A stretch of DNA of 14,612 nt, taken from assembly GCA_900319595.1 (NCBI GenBank), contig ONOZ01000096.1:1-14612 (forward strand). Reading direction: 5' to 3'. Positions 1-6,553 of the stretch are shown in pieces. The stretch's first letter is position 1. Each line of letters begins with the position of its first letter. The DNA is from an uncultured Bacteroidales bacterium. GTDB taxonomy: Bacteria > Bacteroidota > Bacteroidia > Bacteroidales > P3. The position numbers were made by a program, and so were the translations under genes. Under the pieces are notes generated by a model. It was not told where the DNA came from, did not search any database, and saw only the letters and a list, made by a program, of their open reading frames with translations.

Positions 1-84
1 ACTCCGGATGGGACTTGAACCCATAAGAGCGCATTGCTCACGGGATTTTAAGTCCCGCGTGTCTACCAATTCCACCACCAGAGC
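1..84 (-). tRNA. tRNA-Leu(UAA), 3' end cut by window edge
   Basis: Read on the minus strand, this folds as a class II tRNA. The acceptor strand GCTCTGG (78-84) pairs with CCGGAGT at the left edge, with two G-U wobbles. The D arm reads TGGAATTGGTAGACA. The anticodon stem CGGGA/TCCCG encloses loop CTTAAAA, giving anticodon UAA (leucine). A variable arm follows, then a T arm ATGGG/CCCAT with loop TTCAAGT. The discriminator base and anything beyond it lie outside the window. It is the most downstream visible member of a three-tRNA minus-strand array, 20 bases after tRNA-Gly(CCC). Confidence 0.96.
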
Positions 85-104
85 AACTTAATCTGATGTT
101 TTAG

Positions 105-177
105 AGCGGAAAACGAGGTTCGAACTCGCGACTTCAACCTTGGGAAGGTTGCACTCTACCAACTGAGCTACTTCCGC
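105..177 (-). tRNA. tRNA-Gly(CCC)
   Basis: This is a 73-base cloverleaf on the minus strand. Acceptor GCGGAAG pairs with TTTCCGC and the discriminator base is U. The D arm is AGCTCAGTTGGTAGAGT. The anticodon stem CAACC/GGTTG encloses loop TTCCCAA, so the anticodon is CCC, which reads GGG glycine codons. The T arm is GCGAG/CTCGT with loop TTCGAAC. CCA is not encoded (the next bases are CTA), so it must be added after transcription. It lies between the other glycine tRNA and tRNA-Leu and is probably processed from the same precursor. Confidence 0.96.
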
Positions 178-288
178 TTATTCATAAACAGTCTAAGTCT
201 TTTGTCAAAACTTTTATTCCCTATACTCCTCAACCCTCTATGCCCCTATTTATAAGAACTTCATTTTTTTACTTTGGCATAAAAAAAG

Positions 289-361
289 AGCGGGAAACGG
301 GACTCGAACCCGCGACCCCAACCTTGGCAAGGTTGTGCTCTACCAACTGAGCTATTCCCGC
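289..361 (-). tRNA. tRNA-Gly(GCC)
   Basis: This is a 73-base minus-strand cloverleaf. Acceptor GCGGGAA pairs with TTCCCGC and the discriminator base is U. The anticodon stem CAACC/GGTTG has loop TTGCCAA, giving anticodon GCC, the main glycine reader for GGC and GGU. The T arm is GCGGG/CCCGT with loop TTCGAGT. CCA is not encoded. It is the first tRNA of the array, directly behind the promoter at 375-406. The 111 bases between it and tRNA-Gly(CCC) hold no gene or clear promoter that I can see. Confidence 0.97.
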
Positions 362-648
362 AATTTTGACTTTGCAAAAGTATAACAAATTTTTATTCTG
401 ACCAAATAAAAATATAAAAATATTTATTAAATTTGCAAAATAGTTTTATAAATATTTAATTTACAATTATTTAATCTAACAATATTATTCACTGAAATTA
501 AATAAATAATCACGCGTTTTAATAAATTAATGTCAATAAATAATTTATTTTTATCGGATTTAAATTTATTTTCATCACTCCACTACAAAAAACATTGAAA
601 AAATAAATAAATTTTGCTCTACAATGTCTTCGTAGTTTTCATTTTAAG
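362..648. other. AT-rich intergenic spacer between tdh and the tRNA array
   Basis: No gene is apparent. The left end carries the tRNA promoter. The only other structure I see is an all-A/T inverted repeat, AATAAATTA (521-529) with TAATTTATT (541-549), a 9-bp stem with an 11-base loop. In DNA this AT-rich it may be chance or a weak terminator behind tdh. No GC-rich intrinsic terminator for tdh is visible. Confidence 0.5.
375..406 (-). promoter_or_regulatory. Promoter of the tRNA array
   Basis: On the minus strand TTTG (403-406) is followed after 20 bases by TACTTTTG (375-382). This matches the Bacteroidota primary-sigma consensus TTTG / TAnnTTTG. Transcription would start close to the 5' end of tRNA-Gly(GCC) at 361, leaving only a very short leader. 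Confidence 0.75.
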
Positions 649-1605
649 TTATTTATTAAACTTAATTTTAAGTTTTTCAATCATATCCTTGCTCATTTTC
701 TGCAAATCGTACTCTGGAGAAAAACCCCATTCGTTTCTTGCACAAGAATCGTCCATCCAATTAGGCCAACTATCTGCTATACTTTGCTTTACAGGATCAA
801 CATCATAGGTCATCTTAAATTCTGGATAGTATTTCTTAACCTCAGAATAGATTTCCTCTGGGTCAAAGTGCATAGCCGTTACATTAAACGAATTTCTATG
901 TATAAGTTTTTCTGGATTTGCCTCCATAATATTTATTGCCGCATTCAAAGCATCTGGCATATACATCATATCTAATTGAGTACCTTTTTGTAATGGACAA
1001 ACAAAATCCTCTCCTTTAACTGCCGCATAATAAATATCAACAGCATAATCCGTAGTACCGCCACCCGGAGGAGTTACATAGGAAATCAATCCCGGAAAAC
1101 GTACCGAACGAGCATCAACACCAAATCTTTTGTAATAATAATCGCCTAATAATTCGCCTGTTACCTTGGTTACGCCGTAAATTGTACCTGGCCTTTGAAT
1201 AGTATCTTGGGGTGTGCCATTTAACGGAGTACTTGGTCCAAAAGCACCAATAGATGACGGAGTGAATAAGGCACATGTTTTTTCTCTTGCTATCTCTAAA
1301 CAATTGAGTAAAGCACCCATGCCGACATTCCAACCTAGCATTGGATTTTTCTCTGCTGTTGCCGAAAGAATTGCAACCAAATTATAAATAGCATCAATAT
1401 CGTATTTATTAACTATATCTGCTATTTGCTTAACATCACAAGCATCTATTTTATCAGTAGGTCCTGATTCCTGTATTTGTTTGGTCAATCTATCTGGATT
1501 CAAATCTGTGGCAACAACATTACTACCACCATAAACTTCTCTTAATCTCATTGTTAGTTCTGAACCAATCTGTCCACCCGAACCTAATACCAGTATTTTT
1601 TTCAT
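649..1605 (-). CDS. tdh: L-threonine 3-dehydrogenase, SDR type
   Basis: This 318-residue protein is an NAD-dependent extended short-chain dehydrogenase. Such enzymes oxidise L-threonine to 2-amino-3-ketobutyrate in the cytoplasm, the first step of threonine breakdown to glycine and acetyl-CoA. The Rossmann signature GSGGQIG is at residues 8-14, and D34 after the second strand suits NAD(H). The stretch FTPSSIGAFGP (114-124) and the catalytic pair Y143/K147 in YGVTK follow. The C-terminal half, with RFPGLIS (169-175) and TDYAVDIYY (185-193), resembles the TDH branch of the epimerase family rather than sugar epimerases; this is judged from recall of the family, not a search. No kbl partner gene lies beside it. 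It has its own promoter (1649-1656), so it need not be read from the GH2 gene upstream. The alternative is another extended-SDR epimerase, which I consider less likely. Confidence 0.88.
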   Translation of the reverse strand: MKKILVLGSGGQIGSELTMRLREVYGGSNVVATDLNPDRLTKQIQESGPTDKIDACDVKQIADIVNKYDIDAIYNLVAILSATAEKNPMLGWNVGMGALLNCLEIAREKTCALFTPSSIGAFGPSTPLNGTPQDTIQRPGTIYGVTKVTGELLGDYYYKRFGVDARSVRFPGLISYVTPPGGGTTDYAVDIYYAAVKGEDFVCPLQKGTQLDMMYMPDALNAAINIMEANPEKLIHRNSFNVTAMHFDPEEIYSEVKKYYPEFKMTYDVDPVKQSIADSWPNWMDDSCARNEWGFSPEYDLQKMSKDMIEKLKIKFNK

Positions 1606-1648
1606 TATATTTATTACGTTTAAGTATCCTATAATCTAATTCGACTTG

Positions 1649-1656
1649 CAAAATTA
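1649..1656 (-). promoter_or_regulatory. -7 element of the tdh promoter
   Basis: TAATTTTG on the minus strand matches TAnnTTTG and continues with CA. It lies 43 bases before the tdh start codon, giving a leader of roughly 35-40 bases. No good TTTG element is seen at the expected upstream distance, so the -33 part is weak. Confidence 0.55.
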
Positions 1657-1700
1657 CAAATTTTTCTTTAATTATAAAAATTTACGACCAAACATCAACA

Positions 1701-3992
1701 CTATTCGTCCTCAAAATAGTATTCATCAATTACTTGCAAATATTTTTCAAAGCGAACATAGTCTTTTGGGTAGCAGAAAAATGTGTAATTACTTATAAAT
1801 TCATCACCATAATATCCCTCAATCCACAAATAATCTGTATCTGGATTAAAGTTTTTTATATCCTTGTAGGCAATACTTGCTAAAAGTTGGGTTTTGTTTG
1901 CCTTAACAATAGATTTCTCTCCTATATATATATAATGTACTAAGTCGTCCTGATTCATGATTCGTATTTTATAGGTCAAAAGTGTATCTTCAAGCAAATC
2001 GCTACAAACATAGATTTTTACACTATCACTATCGTTTTTGTCAATAGTAAATATTACATCTTGAAAACACTTCTGGGCGGTGTAATACAAAGGTTTAACA
2101 TCTCCATTAGCCTCCACACACCCCCAACCTACACAAGGGTAAGGGTCATTGTACTGCCAAAACAATGTTCCCATACAATAGGGTTTGTTTTGTCTGTGAG
2201 CCTCCATTGCCATCTTCATTCCCTCTTGCTGAGTTAGTTGGGAAAAGAATATATATTGCTCATCGTCTTTATAATCACCAAACCATTCTTTTAATCTATT
2301 ATCTACAAGTTCAAAACCTCTCGGATGCTTTTGATGAATTGCAAATTCTTCATTATCCTTTGTGTATGGTGCAGAACAATACTTCTCGGCAGTTTGCATA
2401 TTCATTGCTCCCTGAAAACCATATTCGCTCATAAAACGCGGAATCTTATGAGTATAAGTTTCAAAATTGGAATCTGCCCACCAGACTCCATAATAGTGAG
2501 AATCTCCATGCGTCCTACTTCTTTCACTTCCCCAACCATGATTGACAGGCGAGGAATGAATATAATCTAATGTAGGGACATATGTTTTTGCAATACTCCC
2601 CAAAACCTCTTTAAACAAATAATCATAATCCTTTACCGCTTGAATAGTATCTTTTACAATATCCTTCCAGCCCCAATGGTTCCAACCTTCCCAAATTTCA
2701 TTATTACCACAGATAAGTGCCAATGACGGGTGTCCACTAATACGAATAAGATTTTGAATTGCATCTTGTTTAACATTATTTACAAAAGTATCATTTACAG
2801 GATACAATTCAGTTGAAAAAGGATAGTCCTGCCAAACCATGATTCCATTTTTGTCGCAATAGTCAAAAAACTCATCCGAACCATAATCACTACCTCCCCA
2901 AATACGTAGCATATTCATATTAGCGTCTTTTGCTAATATTATATCGTTTAGTGGATCAGCATAAGTCATTATATAGTTTGCTCCCTTCGCAAATATATCT
3001 TCATTATTTACTCTGAAATAAAAACTCTCCCCTATTTCGTCTTGTTCCCTTATTAAGTGTATTTGTCTAACTCCAAATTGTGTTGTTTTCAGTATATTCG
3101 TATCATTATCCAAACACAAATTCACTTTATACACATATTGCGTACCTAGACGATTGGGATACCACAACTTAGCATCTTTAATTGTAAATTCGAAAGTATA
3201 ATACCCGCTTTCGTTAGGTTGTAACTCAAATTCCAAAAGTTCTTTAAACTCTACTGCATCTTTATACTCCTGTTTGCAATTAGTAACAATCAATTTATGT
3301 TTTTCTTTCAAAGGTTTAAAGAAATGCACATTCAAAATCATCTGCCCTTCTTTCGTATCATCTACATTACATAATATTGTATCAGTTTGAATATTTGCAT
3401 AATCTATACAAGGTGTGTTATCTTCAAAAGATATATATATTTTACCAATACGAGGAGCCAATGTCTTTGGATGCCAATCCCAACCATAAAGATATTGTGG
3501 CGAACGCTGATTCATACGTACGGAGTCTTTGGGTGTAAATCTCAACTCAATAGAATTCTTACCTTTTTTCAAATACTTCTTTATGTTATCTTTATACTCT
3601 AAAAACGAATTATTATAATACTTAACGAATTTCTTGTTCATATATAACGAACAATTTCCGTCAAGTTTCTGAATATTCAAATAAGCATAGTCTTGTTTTA
3701 AGTCTTCTTTATTTATATGAAACTCGCATATATAACTCCATGTCATAGAATCTATTCTCTCCAATTGCTTTTCATTAGTACGTACAAACATTGAGTCAAT
3801 TATGCCGTTGGATTGCAGTATATCGTAAGTATTAACATTATAGTCTAAATCAAAACCTGTGCATTTTATGTCTTTTCCATTAGTAAGCATCGCGTTATGG
3901 AAAAAGACTTTTGTCACATCTTTATTACTTTGATTTTGTGCCAATAGTAATAAAGGATAAAACAGTAAGAAAGAGATAAGAAATTTTTTCAT
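1701..3992 (-). CDS. Secreted glycoside hydrolase family 2, beta-mannosidase-like
   Basis: This 763-residue protein starts with a clear signal peptide (residues 1 to about 19, MKKF then a Leu-rich core), so it acts in the periplasm or at the cell surface. A jelly-roll N-terminal domain runs to about residue 190, an immunoglobulin-like domain follows to about 310, and then comes the TIM barrel. In the barrel, RIWGG (363-367), WQDYPFS (387-393) and GNNE (429-432) are seen. E432 is the expected acid/base, and E523 in FMSEYGFQG is the expected nucleophile. The IWGG and GNNE style and the Trp-rich barrel fit the beta-mannosidase branch of GH2 better than the beta-galactosidase branch. It is somewhat shorter than many bacterial beta-mannosidases, with a reduced C-terminal sandwich. 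It follows the ROK kinase by 33 bases with no obvious promoter between. The exact substrate is inferred; exo-beta-mannosidase on mannans or the N-glycan core is most likely. Confidence 0.85.
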   Translation of the reverse strand: MKKFLISFLLFYPLLLLAQNQSNKDVTKVFFHNAMLTNGKDIKCTGFDLDYNVNTYDILQSNGIIDSMFVRTNEKQLERIDSMTWSYICEFHINKEDLKQDYAYLNIQKLDGNCSLYMNKKFVKYYNNSFLEYKDNIKKYLKKGKNSIELRFTPKDSVRMNQRSPQYLYGWDWHPKTLAPRIGKIYISFEDNTPCIDYANIQTDTILCNVDDTKEGQMILNVHFFKPLKEKHKLIVTNCKQEYKDAVEFKELLEFELQPNESGYYTFEFTIKDAKLWYPNRLGTQYVYKVNLCLDNDTNILKTTQFGVRQIHLIREQDEIGESFYFRVNNEDIFAKGANYIMTYADPLNDIILAKDANMNMLRIWGGSDYGSDEFFDYCDKNGIMVWQDYPFSTELYPVNDTFVNNVKQDAIQNLIRISGHPSLALICGNNEIWEGWNHWGWKDIVKDTIQAVKDYDYLFKEVLGSIAKTYVPTLDYIHSSPVNHGWGSERSRTHGDSHYYGVWWADSNFETYTHKIPRFMSEYGFQGAMNMQTAEKYCSAPYTKDNEEFAIHQKHPRGFELVDNRLKEWFGDYKDDEQYIFFSQLTQQEGMKMAMEAHRQNKPYCMGTLFWQYNDPYPCVGWGCVEANGDVKPLYYTAQKCFQDVIFTIDKNDSDSVKIYVCSDLLEDTLLTYKIRIMNQDDLVHYIYIGEKSIVKANKTQLLASIAYKDIKNFNPDTDYLWIEGYYGDEFISNYTFFCYPKDYVRFEKYLQVIDEYYFEDE

Positions 3993-4025
3993 TTTTGTAA
4001 TATCTTAAAATTATTCATAAACATC

Positions 4026-4982
4026 CTAATAACATAGAGCAGCAGCACCCAAAATTGCGGCATCTTCTTCTTTTAAACCAGAAAGTTCTATATCAATAGT
4101 ATTCTGAAAAACTGAAAACAAAAATTCATTCAAATATTTTTTCAATGGATTCAAAAGAATGTCGCCAGCTTTAGACAATCCTCCAAACAAATACACTTTT
4201 TCGGGAGAAGTTACCTCACTTGCATTTGCTATTCCTAATGCTAATATTTTTGCCGTATAATCAAAACATTCCAAAGCAAGAGAATCTCCTTTCAATGCTG
4301 CCTCATAAATATCTTTACTTGTAATTTCATCTTCTTTTATTGCTCGAAGAATAGAATCTCTTGTGGTATTTGCCAGCATCTCTTTTATAGTTATCACTAT
4401 TCCGGTGGCAGAGGCATATCTCTCGACACAACCTTTTCGCCCACAATTACATTGTCTGCCATCAATGTCTATAATAGTATGACCAACTTCTCCTGCAAAC
4501 CCTGTATGACCATAAACCAATTTACCATCCACTACAATACCTGAACCAACGCCCGTTCCTAAAGTAATCATTATAAAGTTTCTCACATTCTTTGCTTTCC
4601 CGTATATCATTTCTCCTATTGCAGCGGCGTTAGCATCATTAGTTACAGTAACTTTTAGATTATATCCGTCCTTTAAAAGTAATACTTCTAAAATTTCTTT
4701 CAATTCTATTATGCCATTGAAAGGTAGATTTGGAGCATATTCTATTGTCCCATGATAATAATTGCCATTGGGAGCACCAATTCCTACTCCCAATATAAGA
4801 TTCTCTTCCTTTACTCTATCGGCAAGCAGTTCTATCTTTGTGGCAACAGATTTCAGGTAATCATCTACTATTGAAGATTCTTTGGTACGCAATTTCTCTT
4901 TTGCTACAACAGTTCCACTTTCATCAACAAGCCCGATGACCGTATTTGTTCCACCTATATCAATTCCAATACTATAATCCAT
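4026..4982 (-). CDS. ROK-family sugar kinase, probable glucokinase
   Basis: This 318-residue cytoplasmic kinase would phosphorylate a hexose with ATP. The phosphate-binding loop IDIGGTN is at residues 7-13. N115-D116 in TNDANAAAIGE hold the catalytic aspartate, and LGTGVGSG (141-148) is the second ATP-site loop. GFAGEVGH (161-168) followed by CNCGRKGCVE (178-187) is the ROK signature with its zinc ligands H168, C178, C180 and C185. There is no N-terminal helix-turn-helix, so it is a kinase rather than a NagC/XylR-type repressor. The overall sequence resembles Bacteroidetes glucokinases, but ROK kinases may also take mannose, fructose or N-acetylhexosamines, and specificity cannot be read here. 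Its start lies 4 bases after the dapB stop, implying cotranscription and probably translational coupling. GH2 follows, which could supply its sugar. Confidence 0.9.
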   Translation of the reverse strand: MDYSIGIDIGGTNTVIGLVDESGTVVAKEKLRTKESSIVDDYLKSVATKIELLADRVKEENLILGVGIGAPNGNYYHGTIEYAPNLPFNGIIELKEILEVLLLKDGYNLKVTVTNDANAAAIGEMIYGKAKNVRNFIMITLGTGVGSGIVVDGKLVYGHTGFAGEVGHTIIDIDGRQCNCGRKGCVERYASATGIVITIKEMLANTTRDSILRAIKEDEITSKDIYEAALKGDSLALECFDYTAKILALGIANASEVTSPEKVYLFGGLSKAGDILLNPLKKYLNEFLFSVFQNTIDIELSGLKEEDAAILGAAALCY

Positions 4983-4986
4983 TTTG

Positions 4987-5706
4987 TTATTGTTTTATAT
5001 TGTTCATTAAATCTTCCATACTAAAAAAACCCTTTTTGTTTTGTAAAAACTCCGCTCCCAATACGGCTCCCAAAGCAAGCCCTTTACGGTTCAAAGCCTT
5101 ATGTTTAATTTCTATAACATCACATTCGGAGTCGTAAGCAATGATGTGAGTACCAAATTCCTCGCCTTTGCGAACAGAATTTACAGGCATAATCTTGTCA
5201 TTTCCTGCAATATCTTTCTGCCACGAGGTCATATTGTTATAATTTGCCAACAAATCATTTGCCAAAGTAATGGCAGTACCCGAAGGTGTATCTTTCTTAT
5301 GAATATGATGTATTTCGGTTACAGAAGGTGTGTAATTATTATACTTATTCATCAACTTTGCTAAATATATATTCAACTGACGAAACAAATACACGCCAAT
5401 AGCAAAATTAGAAGAGTATAAAAACGATTGATTTTCCGTTTCTACCTTTTGTTTTATAGATTCTAAACTCTCATACCAGCCTGTCGTTCCGCTAACAATA
5501 GGAATATTTCTTTTAAAACACTCATCAAAATTACTTATAGCTGCACTTGGCTGAGTAAATTCTATAGCTACGTCTATCTCTCGCGGATTGATTTTAGAGA
5601 AATCTCCATCTATGTCAATAATACCAGCGATGCGGTGTCCTCTTTGTTGTGCCGTCATTTCAACTTGACGACCCATTTTTCCGTAACCTATCAGAAGTAT
5701 GTTCAT
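4987..5706 (-). CDS. dapB: 4-hydroxy-tetrahydrodipicolinate reductase
   Basis: DapB reduces the dehydrated form of 4-hydroxy-tetrahydrodipicolinate with NAD(P)H in the diaminopimelate/lysine pathway, supplying lysine and the peptidoglycan cross-linking residue. The N-terminal nucleotide-binding loop GYGKMG is at residues 7-12, and the substrate-side loop VSGTTGW is at 71-77. The hallmark motif EIHHIHKKDTPSGTA (131-145) contains the catalytic H133 and K137. At 239 residues it is shorter than E. coli DapB, as is usual in Bacteroidota. It heads a group with the ROK kinase (4-base gap) and GH2, an unusual pairing of a biosynthetic gene with glycan-use genes. A promoter-like element at 5731-5738 sits just before its start. 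Confidence 0.95.
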   Translation of the reverse strand: MNILLIGYGKMGRQVEMTAQQRGHRIAGIIDIDGDFSKINPREIDVAIEFTQPSAAISNFDECFKRNIPIVSGTTGWYESLESIKQKVETENQSFLYSSNFAIGVYLFRQLNIYLAKLMNKYNNYTPSVTEIHHIHKKDTPSGTAITLANDLLANYNNMTSWQKDIAGNDKIMPVNSVRKGEEFGTHIIAYDSECDVIEIKHKALNRKGLALGAVLGAEFLQNKKGFFSMEDLMNNIKQ

Positions 5707-5730
5707 ATCAATTTATACTAAAACAGGTTG

Positions 5731-5738
5731 CAAAGTTA
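5731..5738 (-). promoter_or_regulatory. -7 element of the dapB promoter
   Basis: TAACTTTG on the minus strand, continuing CA, is a full match to the Bacteroidota -7 element. It sits 24 bases before the dapB start in the 74-base recR-dapB gap, leaving a leader of about 20 bases. I see no TTTG at the expected -33 distance. The dapB-ROK-GH2 group can therefore probably be transcribed separately from recR. Confidence 0.6.
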
Positions 5739-5780
5739 CAAAAAATTATTATGTTTATTGAATAACTCTGATAAAAACTA

Positions 5781-6398
5781 TTATTTTTTATAAATGTCGC
5801 AAAATGGCAATCTATTCATAATTGAGCGACCTAAAGTAATTTCGTCTGTAAATTCTATATTGTCTCCAATAGATACTCCACGTGCCAATGCAGATACTTT
5901 AACATTCAAATCCTGTACAACCTTGTTTATATAAAAGCAAGTGGTATCTCCCTCCATTGTAGTAGGAAGAGCCAAGATTATTTCTTCAATATTCTCTTTT
6001 GCAATTCTCTCTACAAGTTCTTTAATCTTTATATCCGAGGCACTAATACCGTCAATAGGAGAAATAACTCCGCCCAATACATGATAGACTCCGTTATAAG
6101 AATTAGTATTCTCTATTGCCATGACATCTCTTATATTTTCTACAACACAAACTAATGAATGATTGCGTTTTGGATTCTTACAAACTTCGCATTCTTCACT
6201 ATCGGAAATAGAAAAACAATGCTTACAAAGTTTTATTTCATTACGCATATTCACAAGAGCCTCTGTCAATTGTTTTGTCTGCAATTCGTTTTCATCAAGT
6301 AAATAAAGTGCGAATCGCAATGCCGTTCTATTGCCCACGCCGGGCAGTTTGCTAAATTCATTTATTGCCTTTTCTAAGTATATTGACGGATAATTCAT
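5781..6398 (-). CDS. recR: Recombination mediator protein RecR
   Basis: RecR works with RecO (and RecF) to load RecA onto single-stranded DNA at gaps. All expected parts are present in 205 residues. A helix-hairpin-helix SKLPGVGNRTALRFALYLL lies at residues 16-34. A C4 zinc finger uses C58, C61, C70 and C73. The Toprim domain opens with VCVVEN (83-88), includes YHVLGG (105-110), and ends with ALARGVSIGDNIEFTDEITL (170-189), a close match to the conserved RecR tail. Length is normal for the family. It is transcribed divergently from the GH92 gene, with promoters in the shared 155-base gap. No dnaX or YbaB-like gene is adjacent, unlike in many Proteobacteria. Confidence 0.97.
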   Translation of the reverse strand: MNYPSIYLEKAINEFSKLPGVGNRTALRFALYLLDENELQTKQLTEALVNMRNEIKLCKHCFSISDSEECEVCKNPKRNHSLVCVVENIRDVMAIENTNSYNGVYHVLGGVISPIDGISASDIKIKELVERIAKENIEEIILALPTTMEGDTTCFYINKVVQDLNVKVSALARGVSIGDNIEFTDEITLGRSIMNRLPFCDIYKK

Positions 6399-6425
6399 TT
6401 AGTATATTATCGTAAAAATCAAACG

Positions 6426-6433
6426 CAAAGATA
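6426..6433 (-). promoter_or_regulatory. -7 element of the recR promoter
   Basis: TATCTTTG on the minus strand matches TAnnTTTG and lies 27 bases before the recR start. It is followed by CG rather than the CA seen at the other sites, and no good -33 TTTG is seen, so it may be a moderate promoter. Confidence 0.45.
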
Positions 6434-6472
6434 ATATATTTTTTGCTAATGTATGAAAATTGTTTTACTATA

Positions 6473-6503
6473 TTTGTAGAATTAAATAATTTTAGTAACT
6501 TTG
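6473..6503 (+). promoter_or_regulatory. Promoter of the GH92 gene
   Basis: TTTG (6473-6476), a 19-base spacer and TAACTTTG (6496-6503), followed by CA, form a textbook Bacteroidota promoter. Transcription would start near 6508-6511, leaving about a 45-base A/T-rich leader before ATG at 6554. The position excludes an in-frame upstream start at 6443, which lies before the promoter. Confidence 0.85.
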
Positions 6504-6553
6504 CAGTTCATAATAAACAAGTACATAAAATTGATAATAAACATTTTAGTGAT

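Noticed and set aside
1..361. An integration site or mobile element at the tRNA array
   Set aside because: No integrase, direct repeat of a tRNA end, or transposase is visible. The flanking sequence is an ordinary spacer followed by core metabolism genes.
428..435. TAAATTTG on the plus strand in the 362-648 spacer
   Set aside because: It has no -33 partner and no gene downstream on that strand. Such a match is expected by chance in A/T-rich DNA.
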